Shown: piece by piece, positions 41,940-50,296 of the stretch
How positions within the stretch are numbered: position 1 is the first letter of the stretch
How the letters are laid out: the number at the start of each line of letters is the position of its first letter
Assembly: GCA_022827625.1 (NCBI GenBank)
Contig: JAJEIE010000027.1
Span: forward strand, 513,093-577,092
Length of the DNA stretch: 64,000 nt
Direction of reading: 5' to 3'
DNA from: Candidatus Poribacteria bacterium
GTDB taxonomy: Bacteria > Poribacteria > WGA-4E > WGA-3G
Made by a program: the position numbers and the translations under genes
The notes under the pieces: model-generated
Databases searched by the model: none
Seen by the model: the letters and a program-made list of their open reading frames with translations, nothing else
Told to the model about the DNA's origin: nothing

Positions 41940-42667
41940 ATATTTTTAAAGCAACAACCAAACGCGAAACCAGCGAAGCCGCAGCGCATCTCGCAAGTAA
42001 AAAACTCCGTGAGGCATTAATCGCAAACGGGCAAGCCAATTTCATCGTTGCCACCGGCGCGTCACAATTTGACTTCCTCGCCGCGCTGACCTCAGATGAA
42101 GCCATTGATTGGGGCAACACGACGATGTTCCATCTCGATGAATACATCGGCATTCCTGAGACGCATCCCGCCAGTTTTCGCAAGTATCTCAGGGAACGTC
42201 TTGTAGACATCGTTCATCCCGGAACGGTGCATTTTCTGAATGGTGAGACAGATGAACCGCAAGCCGAGTGTGACCGACTCAATCAGATTATCTCGCAACA
42301 TCAGATTGACGTGGCGTTTGTCGGTATTGGTGAAAATGGACACCTCGCCTTCAACGATCCACCCGCGGATTTTGAGACAGAGGATCCTTATATCCTCGTT
42401 GCGTTAGATGAGGCGTGTCGGCTGCAGCAGGTAGGGGAAGGATGGTTCAAAGGACTTGAGGCGGTACCGACCCAAGCGATTTCTATGTCTATCCGTCAGA
42501 TTCTGAAAGCAGAAACAATCGTCTGCACTGTGCCGGATGAACGCAAAGCGGAGGCGGTGCGGAATTGTTTGCACGGTGAGATAACGCCAATGCACCCCGC
42601 TTCAATCTTACAGACGCACCCAGATTGCTCGGTGTTTCTCGACGCTGGATCGGCATCCTTGTTGTAG
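41936..42667 (+). CDS. nagB: Glucosamine-6-phosphate deaminase-like protein
   Basis: 243 residues. It converts glucosamine 6-phosphate to fructose 6-phosphate and ammonia, or acts on a related sugar phosphate (the fold is shared with 6-phosphogluconolactonase). Family motifs are [14 protein letters not shown] near residue 38, FHLDEYIG near 65 and [17 protein letters not shown] near 125. The size matches short NagB proteins. A role in amino-sugar breakdown would fit the sugar enzymes nearby, but no nagA is seen. It is convergent with the next gene. Confidence 0.9.
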   Translation: MNIFKATTKRETSEAAAHLASKKLREALIANGQANFIVATGASQFDFLAALTSDEAIDWGNTTMFHLDEYIGIPETHPASFRKYLRERLVDIVHPGTVHFLNGETDEPQAECDRLNQIISQHQIDVAFVGIGENGHLAFNDPPADFETEDPYILVALDEACRLQQVGEGWFKGLEAVPTQAISMSIRQILKAETIVCTVPDERKAEAVRNCLHGEITPMHPASILQTHPDCSVFLDAGSASLL

Positions 42668-42701
42668 GTGTGGGGCGAGGCGATAACCCCGCCACTGGTA
42701 T

Positions 42702-43430
42702 CTACTGCCACTTTTTGATTTGTCCCCAAGTGACAGCGAGTTTGTCTTCTGGCGCGACATCAAACGGAATCTGACCTAAGGCGTAAAGGATTGAACGGTG
42801 GATCAGTTCCCAACCGTCGTCTGTTACCATTTGCCAACCGGTTGAATGCGGAAAGATGTTGACGTGTATCGCTTTTGTGGTGCCTTTCATTGTTTTCGCG
42901 CCTTTTTCGTAGACAGAAATGGCGACGAGATCGTCATTATCGGCACGCACGGCTAATATATCAACGTCACCTTCAAATCCACTACACGTCATGAGGGCTA
43001 CCGCAGGTTTGCTGACTGTGACTTTATCCTTGAAACCCTCGGTAATCGGATGGTCGCTGTTGACGATGGTCAAGTCATCACCTGGATCCGAGTTGAACGT
43101 TCCATCTGGTGCGAAACCCATATCGTCGTAGGTCCATGTCTCTGCATTGACGACTGGGATGGCTGAATCTTCGTAAGCGTCGAGAATGTTGGCACTCGAC
43201 GTTGATTCCGAAATGAAGACAAAATCAATGCCAGCGAGGTTCCCCGGATGCTTCGCCAGGTGTTCGCGAAGTTCGATTTCATAACCCCACTCCTCAAGGT
43301 AGTCTACAAGCAGGATGTCCTTCGGGTCGGGTTCCCCGGAACCAACAAGTAGCAATTTTTCGCCCGCAGCGCTCACTGTCCCTGTAGCAAGAAGTAGCAC
43401 GAGAATCGGTAAAAAAAAGTAACGATACAT
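42702..43430 (-). CDS. Secreted ThuA-like/glutamine-amidotransferase-fold protein with short tail motif
   Basis: 242 residues from the ATG at 43430, chosen for AGGAGG upstream over a TTG 12 codons earlier. A signal peptide (about 1-21, ending VSAAG) precedes one alpha/beta domain: KLLLVGSGEP, DILLVDYLEEWGYEIELRE, IDFVFISESTSS, IPVVNAETWTYDDMGF (catalytic Cys absent), ending STGWQMVTDDGWELIHRSI. The arrangement resembles the flavodoxin-like ThuA/GATase fold. The last 15 residues, EDKLAVTWGQIKKWQ, carry the tail shared with three other secreted proteins. It is convergent with nagB. Confidence 0.7.
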   Translation of the reverse strand: MYRYFFLPILVLLLATGTVSAAGEKLLLVGSGEPDPKDILLVDYLEEWGYEIELREHLAKHPGNLAGIDFVFISESTSSANILDAYEDSAIPVVNAETWTYDDMGFAPDGTFNSDPGDDLTIVNSDHPITEGFKDKVTVSKPAVALMTCSGFEGDVDILAVRADNDDLVAISVYEKGAKTMKGTTKAIHVNIFPHSTGWQMVTDDGWELIHRSILYALGQIPFDVAPEDKLAVTWGQIKKWQ

Positions 43431-43537
43431 GGTAAGTAGCTTCCTCCTTTTGGATTTTGTTTTCAAAGTGCCTTTAGTGAAAGAAAGGCTTAGGTTAGAA
43501 ATCAGAATTTGGTTAATCTCAAATCAAACTTAGGTAT

Positions 43538-43566
43538 ACTCTACAGGAAGAGACGGAAGATGTCAA
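43538..43566 (-). promoter_or_regulatory. Promoter of the 42702-43430 gene
   Basis: Minus strand: TTGACA (43561-43566), 17-base spacer, TAGAGT (43538-43543). It is about 107 bases upstream of the ATG. Confidence 0.5.
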
Positions 43567-43652
43567 GCCTTTTTTAGTCTGAATGAATATCCAATTAATA
43601 CGCCGGTGTTCAATTTTACTTGCTATCAATCTAACGGAAATGGAGCGTGTGC

Positions 43653-44714
43653 ATGAAAGATCCAATCAAAGTTGGAATTATTGGTCTCGGTGGAACAATC
43701 GGCAGCACAACTGCTATTCTCACTGCAGAGCCGAATGTCCAACTCGTCGCCCTCGCGGACCCAGACCCAACCCGCAGGAAAACGGTCTTAGGTGGGATTA
43801 AAGGGGTCCGCGTTTTTGACGATTATCGGCAGATGTTTGATGCCTGCGACTTAGATGCAGTCTGTATTGGACTTCCGACGTGGATGCACGCCCCCGTTTC
43901 ACAAGAGGCAATTGCGCGTGGGATGCATGTCCTCTGCGAGAAACCACCCTCAAATGACGCAGCCGAACTAATACCCGTCACACAACTCGCTGAAAACAGA
44001 GGTCTCACCTATATGTTCGTCCGACAATCGCGCTTTACATCTCAGCTGATGGAAGGTCGCAGACTTGTAGAGGCGGGAGAGCTTGGTGATGTATATTACG
44101 CTGAAACCCGATGGATACGCACACGGTGGTGTTCTGCACGCGGATGGCGGCACGATAAGGCAAAGGGAGGTGGGGTCCTACTGGATCTCGGTATCCACGC
44201 CATCGACAATGTCTGGTTTATGATGGGTTGCCCACGTCCCACAGAGGTTATGGCTGGACTCTACTGTACTTTCTCACATCTCGCGCCCCCTGAGCAAACC
44301 TACACCGCAGATGATGCGGCGTGCGGGTTTGTTCGGTTTGAAAATGGATGCACACTCCACTTCGCTGTCGCATTTTCCATGAATACCACGAACCGACACA
44401 CCCCGGCGGCCGGAACCGATCTCGTCAAAAGTGAGACGCAGGAGTTTCATCTCTACGGCACAAAGGCAGGCTTTGAAAGCGGGAAGTTGTTGGTGGGAAC
44501 CCCCGACGGTGTTAAGGTCAAACCGATAAAAGCACCGGCACAAAAGGCAGATGAGATAACGCTTCAGACACGAGAATTCATCCGAGCGATCCGGGAAGGA
44601 GATGAACCCCTCAATTCCGGTTCACAAGCGGTGATGCTAATGCAGATGCTCGATGCTGCGATGAAATCCAGCGAAATTGGCAGTGCGGTCGCAATTCAGG
44701 CCATCTCTTCATAA
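43653..44714 (+). CDS. Gfo/Idh/MocA-family oxidoreductase
   Basis: 353 residues; ATG at 43653 (GGAG upstream), with a GTG two codons earlier. The NAD(P)-binding fold IGIIGLGGTIGSTTAI-like opening (VGIIGLGGTIG), CIGLPTWMH and the family signature HVLCEKPPSNDAAE (with the active-site lysine) are clear. A C-terminal beta-sheet domain has GGGVLLDLGIHAIDN. These enzymes oxidise or reduce sugars, inositols and related polyols. It precedes a phytanoyl-CoA dioxygenase gene across a MITE-like element. Confidence 0.9.
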   Translation: MKDPIKVGIIGLGGTIGSTTAILTAEPNVQLVALADPDPTRRKTVLGGIKGVRVFDDYRQMFDACDLDAVCIGLPTWMHAPVSQEAIARGMHVLCEKPPSNDAAELIPVTQLAENRGLTYMFVRQSRFTSQLMEGRRLVEAGELGDVYYAETRWIRTRWCSARGWRHDKAKGGGVLLDLGIHAIDNVWFMMGCPRPTEVMAGLYCTFSHLAPPEQTYTADDAACGFVRFENGCTLHFAVAFSMNTTNRHTPAAGTDLVKSETQEFHLYGTKAGFESGKLLVGTPDGVKVKPIKAPAQKADEITLQTREFIRAIREGDEPLNSGSQAVMLMQMLDAAMKSSEIGSAVAIQAISS

Positions 44715-44727
44715 CCGAATTTCCATT

Positions 44728-44832
44728 TATGGTAAACCTAAAAAATAAATAGGCATTCGCCCCCCCCGCTGGTAGGCGAGGTTTCTAACCTCGCCGGTGC
44801 AGAGTGCCCAATTAATTCTAAATTTTACCATA
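44728..44832. mobile_element. MITE-like element 3, related to elements 1 and 2
   Basis: 105 bases with ends TATGGTAAA (44728-44736) and TTTACCATA (44824-44832). The left end resembles elements 1 and 2 (TTTATGGTAAACC against TTTATAGTAAAGCC), and near the right end GAGTGCCCAATTAATT is shared. The hairpin inside is a different one: GTAG (44772-44775) with arms GGCGAGGTT/AACCTCGCC. A run of eight C lies at 44761 or just before. Confidence 0.65.
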
Positions 44833-44843
44833 GGGGAGTCGCG

Positions 44844-45746
44844 ATGTCCACACAACATAATTCAGAAGCCCCTCAGCAAGACGGGCTCACACCTCAGCAG
44901 AAACAGCAATTTCACGATGATGGCTTTCTGTTCGTCCGAAACGTGCTTCCAAATCAGGCACTTCAACCCTTAATTGACGAGTTAGCCCAATTCGTTGATG
45001 ACGGTATACAGGCGGCGGTTAAGCATGGGATGCTTGATCCCTCAGACACTTATGACAACGAGCCGTTTGAAACGCGACTCGCACTCGTATCAAACGCCTG
45101 TTCTGAACCTGACTGGATTTGGCGTAACTATTTCCGCGACCAGAAAATCCGAACCGCTGGTATGTTCACACTCAGAACGGCACCCGCCCTCCTGGATGTC
45201 ATCGAGTCGCTCATCGGTGGTGAAATCTTGGCACATCCCCAGTTTAATTTTCGCGCGAAAATGCCAAACCAAGACATTACTGTTATCCCGTGGCATCAGG
45301 ATTTGGCGTATCTTATACCCGAAGAAGCCGGTAAAACATTGGTTGTGAATGTCTGGCTTCCACTCGTTCGTGCAACCGAGGAAAACGGATGTATGCAGGT
45401 CATCCGCGGCTCGCACCGCTTCGACCTGATTAATCACAACTTCCAAGACCAGACACCGGGGCATACCGGTGGGAAAGGCATCAGCGATATAGAACTACCC
45501 CCAGGCGATATTGTCACTGCCGAACTTGATGTTGGGGATGTCTTGCTAACGAGTGAACGGGTTGTCCACCGTGGGCTTCCAAACCGCGCCAATACCGTCC
45601 GTTGGAGTGTTGATACACGCTATAGCCAAATCGGTTTGCCAACCGGTCGCGCCAGCGTTCCAGGTTTCGTTGCTCGGAGTCGCGCAAATCCTGCGAAGGT
45701 TGCCAACTCTCATCACGATTGGAATCAACTTTTTGCGTCGAGCTAA
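44844..45746 (+). CDS. Phytanoyl-CoA dioxygenase (PhyH) family protein
   Basis: 300 residues, a non-haem Fe(II)/2-oxoglutarate-dependent oxygenase. The iron ligands appear as His-x-Asp in VIPWHQDLAY (about residue 150) and a distal His in RVVHRGLPNRA (about 235), with the 2-oxoglutarate arginine shortly after (VRWSVDTRY). FHDDGFLFVRNVLP at the start is typical. The family hydroxylates small molecules or natural products. GGGGAG precedes the ATG, just after the MITE-like element. Its stop codon overlaps the stop codon of the convergent minus-strand gene. Confidence 0.92.
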   Translation: MSTQHNSEAPQQDGLTPQQKQQFHDDGFLFVRNVLPNQALQPLIDELAQFVDDGIQAAVKHGMLDPSDTYDNEPFETRLALVSNACSEPDWIWRNYFRDQKIRTAGMFTLRTAPALLDVIESLIGGEILAHPQFNFRAKMPNQDITVIPWHQDLAYLIPEEAGKTLVVNVWLPLVRATEENGCMQVIRGSHRFDLINHNFQDQTPGHTGGKGISDIELPPGDIVTAELDVGDVLLTSERVVHRGLPNRANTVRWSVDTRYSQIGLPTGRASVPGFVARSRANPAKVANSHHDWNQLFASS

Positions 45747-46771
45747 GCGTCCCCAAACTTTTTCCGAAACAGTGCTACAGTATCGTGGTCAGGGTGATTC
45801 GGAAGTTCAGCCGGTGACTCCCAATCTTCAGCGACATCTGTTAATTGCACAGGCTTGCCGTCGTTTTCCAGCACCGATTTCCAACCGGCGAGGAAAACAT
45901 TCGTTTTGTGTAAAATTTCCGCAAAGGTTTGGGGCATCTCATTGTGCAGTGCCATATTCTGAAACGCCCAGATCGTCGGCAACCATATCTCCGTCTTATC
46001 GAACGGGTAACCCGTACCGGTGTAGATTCTGAAATTCTCGCCACCGTAGGCTTCCTGCGTGTGAATCTGCACCGTTCCCCACGAACCGCTCACCTGATGT
46101 AGCGTGCCGTAGAACTGCCGTCCGGTGCTGTCAACATGTTCAAGCGTGATAACACCCGGCGGACTGTGCCAACTGTCCGTTTGATACGCCACGGATACAA
46201 CTGGGTTCCCTGCTTCCGCTATCGCCCTGCACACCATATAGACCCCGTGAATCCCGTGTGTCGGATAGTCGTCAAACGAATTCGTCGCCGTATAACAGAC
46301 GATTTGTTTGTCAGTCGCCCACGCTTTAGCACGCGAGATGGCATCGTTGTGCTCATGGCTTGACGGTGCAAGGATAGTCGCACCGTGCTTTCGCGCCAGT
46401 TCAATCATCTGCTGTGCCTTGGCAAGGGAGTTGGCGAAGGGTCGGTTAATCAGGTTCGGCAAGCCTGCTTCAAGGTAGGGTTCATGGAGGATATGGTTCC
46501 ACGGATGATTGTAGTAGCCGCCAGAGATCACGCCGTCTACCTTCCCCAGCATGTCGTCAAAATTCTTGACAACTTCGCAACCATAAGGCGCAGCGATCTC
46601 TTGTGCTTTCTCGTATTCAATGTCCCAGCAGTGTGTGATGTGCATGCCTGTGAACGGCGTATCTTTTTCGCCTGAGCGTGGGTTAATATGCGGTGCCCAC
46701 AACGGCATGTGCGAATACGATGCAACGTTCAGAAACCCGACACGGAAAGGCTCAGCGTTAGATGCTTGCAT
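45743..46771 (-). CDS. Gfo/Idh/MocA-like oxidoreductase with degenerate nucleotide motif
   Basis: 342 residues. The layout fits the Gfo/Idh/MocA family: an N-terminal alpha/beta domain (VVKNFDDMLGKVDGVISGG, PNLINRPFANSLAKAQQMI) in which the usual EKP is replaced by NRP, then a C-terminal beta-sheet domain. The opening strand reads VGFLNVASYSHMP, lacking the normal G-x-G-x-x-G. Both changes suggest altered cofactor handling or a non-catalytic role. GGGAGAG precedes the ATG. It shares its stop bases with the convergent PhyH gene. Confidence 0.7.
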   Translation of the reverse strand: MQASNAEPFRVGFLNVASYSHMPLWAPHINPRSGEKDTPFTGMHITHCWDIEYEKAQEIAAPYGCEVVKNFDDMLGKVDGVISGGYYNHPWNHILHEPYLEAGLPNLINRPFANSLAKAQQMIELARKHGATILAPSSHEHNDAISRAKAWATDKQIVCYTATNSFDDYPTHGIHGVYMVCRAIAEAGNPVVSVAYQTDSWHSPPGVITLEHVDSTGRQFYGTLHQVSGSWGTVQIHTQEAYGGENFRIYTGTGYPFDKTEIWLPTIWAFQNMALHNEMPQTFAEILHKTNVFLAGWKSVLENDGKPVQLTDVAEDWESPAELPNHPDHDTVALFRKKFGDA

Positions 46772-46800
46772 AGTTCTCTCCCTTTATGAATTCCCGGTTT

Positions 46801-46909
46801 GTAGTAGGGCAATTCATTGCCCGTTCCTTCGGTCTATAGATACCCAGACAACCGCTGGCGAGGTTTTGCAGCGTACCCGCCTAAATGCGACGTGCATTCC
46901 TAACCTCGC
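46801..46909. repeat. REP-like hairpin (GTAGTAG + GGGCAAT) and a broken palindrome
   Basis: GTAGTAG (46801-46807) with arms GGGCAAT/ATTGCCC (46807-46813 and 46816-46822, loop TC). Further on, GCGAGGTT (46858-46865) pairs with AACCTCGC (46902-46909) across 36 bases that hold another small palindrome, AATGC/GCATT (46884-46888 and 46894-46898), as if one hairpin had been inserted into the loop of another. Confidence 0.65.
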
Positions 46910-46981
46910 ACAAATGCGCGTCCCATCCCTCTTTTCTGATGGCTGATCGCTGACAGCCGATTGCTGACTGCTAACAGCCAT

Positions 46982-48142
46982 CTACATTGAAACCCAAGTC
47001 GAACCCTTCTCACACGACTCAACCGCTTTGTAAATGAACTGCATCCCCCGCAACCCGTCATAGACCGTCGGAAAATCATAGGCTTCCGTTTCCATCGGAT
47101 CCCCGTCAATATAGCGTCGGATCGCCTCGACAACGCCAACGTAGATAGTCGCAAACGCCTCCAAGTAACCTTCAGGATGCCCAGTCGGAATGCGGGCACC
47201 CGCCGCCGCGATCTCGGAGAGGTACCCCTGACCGCGCGTCAGCGTCTGTCTCGGTTCACCGTAACGATAAAGTTCAAGATAGTTCGGGTTCTCTTGTGCC
47301 CATTTCACCGCGCCCTGTTCGGCGTAGACACGGAGCGTGAGTCCGTTTTCTTCTCCAGTGGCGACCTGACTTATGCTTAGAACACCTTTGCCACCGCCTC
47401 TGAGACGCAATAAAGCGTTGACATCCTCATCCAGTACCCTATCAGGAAGGAAAGTGCTTTTGTCAGCACAGAGTTCGACAATCGGATCCCCCGTGACGTA
47501 TTCAAGTAGGTTCACACAGTGCGTACCGACATCGCCCATCGTGCCGCCGATACCTGACTGTGCTGGGTCAACCCGCCACGCCGCTTGCTTTTGACCGAGT
47601 TTCTCGTGTGGGACCATCAGAAAATCTTGAAGGTATTCAACGATCACCTTACGAATTTGTCCCATTGAACCTTCAGCAAAAAGTGAACGGGCGTGTCGTA
47701 CGAGCGGATGCCCTGTATAATTGTGGGTCAGTGCAAAGACAAGTCCGGATGCTTCGACGCGTTGGACGAGTGCCTCGGCTTCGTCAAGACTGTAAGTCAT
47801 CGGTTTATCGCAAACAATGTGGAAACCTGCATCCAAAAAAGTCTTTGCAATCTCGAAATGTGAGATATTTGGTGTGACGATGCTCACAAAATCAATACGT
47901 TCATCTTCAGGAAGCCTTGCTTCTGCTGCTGCCATTTCTGCGTAACTGTCGTAGCAACGATTGGGGTCGAGATACAATTCTGCACCCGTGATGCGTGTGT
48001 TTTCCGGGTCCCGAGAGAAACACCCAGCGACGACCTCAATTTGCTGATCGAGTGTAGCGGCAATGCGATGAACACCCCCAATAAACGCGCCCTGTCCACC
48101 ACCGACCATACCCATCCGTAATTTCCGTTTCCAAGATTCCAT
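46982..48142 (-). CDS. Gfo/Idh/MocA-family oxidoreductase
   Basis: 386 residues from the ATG at 48142 (GGAGG upstream), rather than the TTG five codons earlier. Cofactor motif MGMVGGGQGAFIGGVH, then FVSIVTPNISHFE and HIVCDKPMTYSLDEAE with the catalytic-lysine motif. The C-terminal domain contains SGIGGTMGDVGTHCVNLLEY, usual for the family. The final region (EAFATIYVGVVEAI) marks the long subgroup often found beside sugar isomerase-type TIM barrels, as here. It is a probable sugar or inositol dehydrogenase. Confidence 0.9.
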   Translation of the reverse strand: MESWKRKLRMGMVGGGQGAFIGGVHRIAATLDQQIEVVAGCFSRDPENTRITGAELYLDPNRCYDSYAEMAAAEARLPEDERIDFVSIVTPNISHFEIAKTFLDAGFHIVCDKPMTYSLDEAEALVQRVEASGLVFALTHNYTGHPLVRHARSLFAEGSMGQIRKVIVEYLQDFLMVPHEKLGQKQAAWRVDPAQSGIGGTMGDVGTHCVNLLEYVTGDPIVELCADKSTFLPDRVLDEDVNALLRLRGGGKGVLSISQVATGEENGLTLRVYAEQGAVKWAQENPNYLELYRYGEPRQTLTRGQGYLSEIAAAGARIPTGHPEGYLEAFATIYVGVVEAIRRYIDGDPMETEAYDFPTVYDGLRGMQFIYKAVESCEKGSTWVSM

Positions 48143-48159
48143 AGTGCGTTCCTCCAATC

Positions 48160-48257
48160 GGACTTACGTATTTCCTCTTAAAGTCCCCCTGATAAGGGGG
48201 ATTTAGGGGGTTAAAAACAGCAAATTCTCGACCGATATGCCAAATTTGCGTAAGTCC
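48160..48257. mobile_element. MITE-like element with GGACTTACG ends
   Basis: 98 bases with ends GGACTTACGTA (48160-48170) and TGCGTAAGTCC (48247-48257). Inside is a hairpin CCCCC/GGGGG (48185-48189 and 48196-48200), then GGGGG again. It lies between the oxidoreductase and isomerase genes, without interrupting either. Confidence 0.6.
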
Positions 48258-48269
48258 TGTCCAATTCGA

Positions 48270-49319
48270 CTAACGCAAGCCGAGAATATCTCGATTCCGT
48301 GCCGTATCGGTCTCGCCGCCTGCAAAATCATCGAAGGCGACATCTGTTGTTTCAATGATATGTTTCGCGATAAACGGCGCACCTTCCGCTGCACCTTGCT
48401 CTGGACTTTTGACGCAGCATTCCCATTCCAGCACCGCCCAACTATCGTAGCCTGCTTCAGTGAGCAGCGTGAACACCTGTGTGAAGTCCACCTGTCCATC
48501 GCCGAGCGAACGGAATCGCCCTGCGCGTCCAGTCCAAGGTTGGTAACCCCCATAAACCCCAACGCGACCTGTCGGACGGAATTCGGCATCCTTAACGTGG
48601 AATCCCTTGATCCGTTCGCTGTAAAGTCGGATAAAGTCGATATAATCGAGTTGTTGAAGGAGAAAATGGCTCGGATCGTAGTTGAGACAGGCAGCGGGAT
48701 GGTCGTTTGTGTAATCGAGGAACATCTCATAAGTCGCACCGTCGTAAATGTCCGAACCTGGGTGGAGTTCGTAGGCGAACACCTGACCGTTGTCGTGTGC
48801 GAGATCCAGCAACGGTGCCCATCGAGCGGCGAGTTCTTTGAAGGCTTCTTCGATAATCCCATCGGGACGTTGTGGCCACGGGTAAACGGTGTGCCACGCA
48901 AAGCCGCCTGAAAGCACGGGGATAACATCCAGACCCATATTCACTGAGGCGTGGATACATTTCGTCAATTCATCTACCGCCCACGCCGTCCTTTCAGCAC
49001 CGCGTAAGCCGGGTGGATGGAACGCCTCAAACATAACTTCGTATGCCGGATGCACCGCCAAGACCTGACCAGCGAGATAGCCCGCCACCTCCGTCGCTTC
49101 GAGTCCTATCTCATTGAGTGTTCCTTTTAGTTCGTCGCAATAGGTTTTGGATTCGGCGGCTTTTCCGATGTCAAGGACGCGCGCATCCCAATTCGGAAGT
49201 TGAACACCTTTGTATCCTAAACTCGCAACCCATCCCCCAATATTTTCCAGCGTATTGTATGGTGCTTCATCCCGCATGAATTGCGCGAGAAAGATAGCTG
49301 GACCTTTGATTTTCGGCAT
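48270..49319 (-). CDS. Sugar phosphate isomerase/epimerase (xylose isomerase-like TIM barrel)
   Basis: 349 residues. AGGAGG precedes the ATG. Metal-site segments of the xylose-isomerase/endonuclease IV-like fold are visible: VFAYELHPGSD (about 175), NYDPSHFLLQQLDY (about 215), KGFHVKDAE (about 250) and AVLEWECC (about 310). The family epimerises or isomerises sugars and inositol derivatives, or acts as an inosose-type dehydratase. It lies 127 bases upstream of the Gfo/Idh/MocA gene on the same strand, with a MITE-like element between them, a very common pairing in polyol breakdown. Confidence 0.88.
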   Translation of the reverse strand: MPKIKGPAIFLAQFMRDEAPYNTLENIGGWVASLGYKGVQLPNWDARVLDIGKAAESKTYCDELKGTLNEIGLEATEVAGYLAGQVLAVHPAYEVMFEAFHPPGLRGAERTAWAVDELTKCIHASVNMGLDVIPVLSGGFAWHTVYPWPQRPDGIIEEAFKELAARWAPLLDLAHDNGQVFAYELHPGSDIYDGATYEMFLDYTNDHPAACLNYDPSHFLLQQLDYIDFIRLYSERIKGFHVKDAEFRPTGRVGVYGGYQPWTGRAGRFRSLGDGQVDFTQVFTLLTEAGYDSWAVLEWECCVKSPEQGAAEGAPFIAKHIIETTDVAFDDFAGGETDTARNRDILGLR

Positions 49320-49376
49320 CGTTCCTCCTTTTCAAATCCAGAAAAAATAAATTACCAAATCTTCCCAAATTTTAGG

Positions 49377-49382
49377 TATAAT
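49377..49382 (+). promoter_or_regulatory. Possible -10 box of the ABC operon
   Basis: TATAAT at 49377-49382, with no good -35 box at the normal distance (TTACCA lies 19 bases upstream). Confidence 0.35.
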
Positions 49383-49431
49383 ATATAAAAGCCATTGTGA
49401 AATGTCAAGGATTTTGGAGGGGTTCAGTTTA

Positions 49432-50292
49432 GTGAAAAGAAAAGGTGTGGAACAACCTATCTACGGGTTAGCTGTTCGCGGGGTCACAAAACATTTCCAC
49501 CGGAACAAGCGGACGAACAATAAAATACATTTCTATCAGAAGATTCGCCAGATATTCAAGCCAGAGAAAGAGATTGTCCGGGCAGTTGACGACATCTCCT
49601 TAGCGGTGAACATCGGAGAAATCTATGGGATTCTTGGTGCAAACGGCTCTGGGAAATCGACCTTAATTCGTCTCATTTCAACGCTCCTGATTCCCGATGC
49701 TGGGAGTATTCAAGTCTTCGGAGATGACGTTGTAACAGATAGCCTGAAGGTCCGACGCGTCATGAACCGTGTCTCCGTTGAAGCCTCGTTCTTCAAACGC
49801 CTCTCTTCAGCAGAAAACCTGATTTACGCCGCCCGTCTCTATGGGATTCCTGCTGCCGAAGCCGAGCGGAAGGCGAAGCAAATTTTGGAAAGACTCGGTT
49901 TTGACGCGAATCGGATGAACGAAGAAATGGAGCATCTATCGCGCGGCATGCAACAGAAAGTCGCTATTGCCCGTGCCCTACTCACGACGCCTATGCTCCT
50001 GCTGCTTGATGAACCCACGACAGGACTTGACCCCAAATCTAAGCGCGATGTCCAAGCCTTTATTGAGGAGATCCGTCAAGAACGGAATGCCGTCATTGTC
50101 CTAACGACACACGATATGGCAGAGGCTGAGAGATTGTGTGATAAAATCGCGATCATTGACAAGGGGAAGTTTATCGCAGAGGGGACCGTTGCGGAGCTCA
50201 CCACCAACACACCCTCGCAGAACGGTGCTCCCGCAACATTGGAAGATGTCTTTATTGCGCTGACCGGCAAAGCGATTGAGGAGGAGGAATAA
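49432..50292 (+). CDS. ABC transporter ATP-binding protein (ABC-2 type)
   Basis: 286 residues from a GTG at 49432 (GGAGGGG upstream); the frame is open from an ATG at 49402 but without a ribosome site. Walker A is GANGSGKST (about 77), the signature is LSRGMQQKVAIARALL (about 165), Walker B is LLLLDEPTTGLD (about 185), and the His switch is LTTHDMAEAERL. The first 45 residues are a basic extension before the usual start. It powers the permease encoded directly downstream, whose GTG start is 4 bases after its stop. The pair is likely an exporter; substrate unknown. Confidence 0.93.
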   Translation: MKRKGVEQPIYGLAVRGVTKHFHRNKRTNNKIHFYQKIRQIFKPEKEIVRAVDDISLAVNIGEIYGILGANGSGKSTLIRLISTLLIPDAGSIQVFGDDVVTDSLKVRRVMNRVSVEASFFKRLSSAENLIYAARLYGIPAAEAERKAKQILERLGFDANRMNEEMEHLSRGMQQKVAIARALLTTPMLLLLDEPTTGLDPKSKRDVQAFIEEIRQERNAVIVLTTHDMAEAERLCDKIAIIDKGKFIAEGTVAELTTNTPSQNGAPATLEDVFIALTGKAIEEEE

Positions 50293-50296
50293 AGTC

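Noticed and set aside
42664..42692. GTAG followed by a GGGGCGAGGCGATAACCCCGCC-like palindrome between convergent genes
   Set aside because: Pairing is poor (several mismatches), so it was not counted among the REP-like hairpins, although it may be a decayed member.
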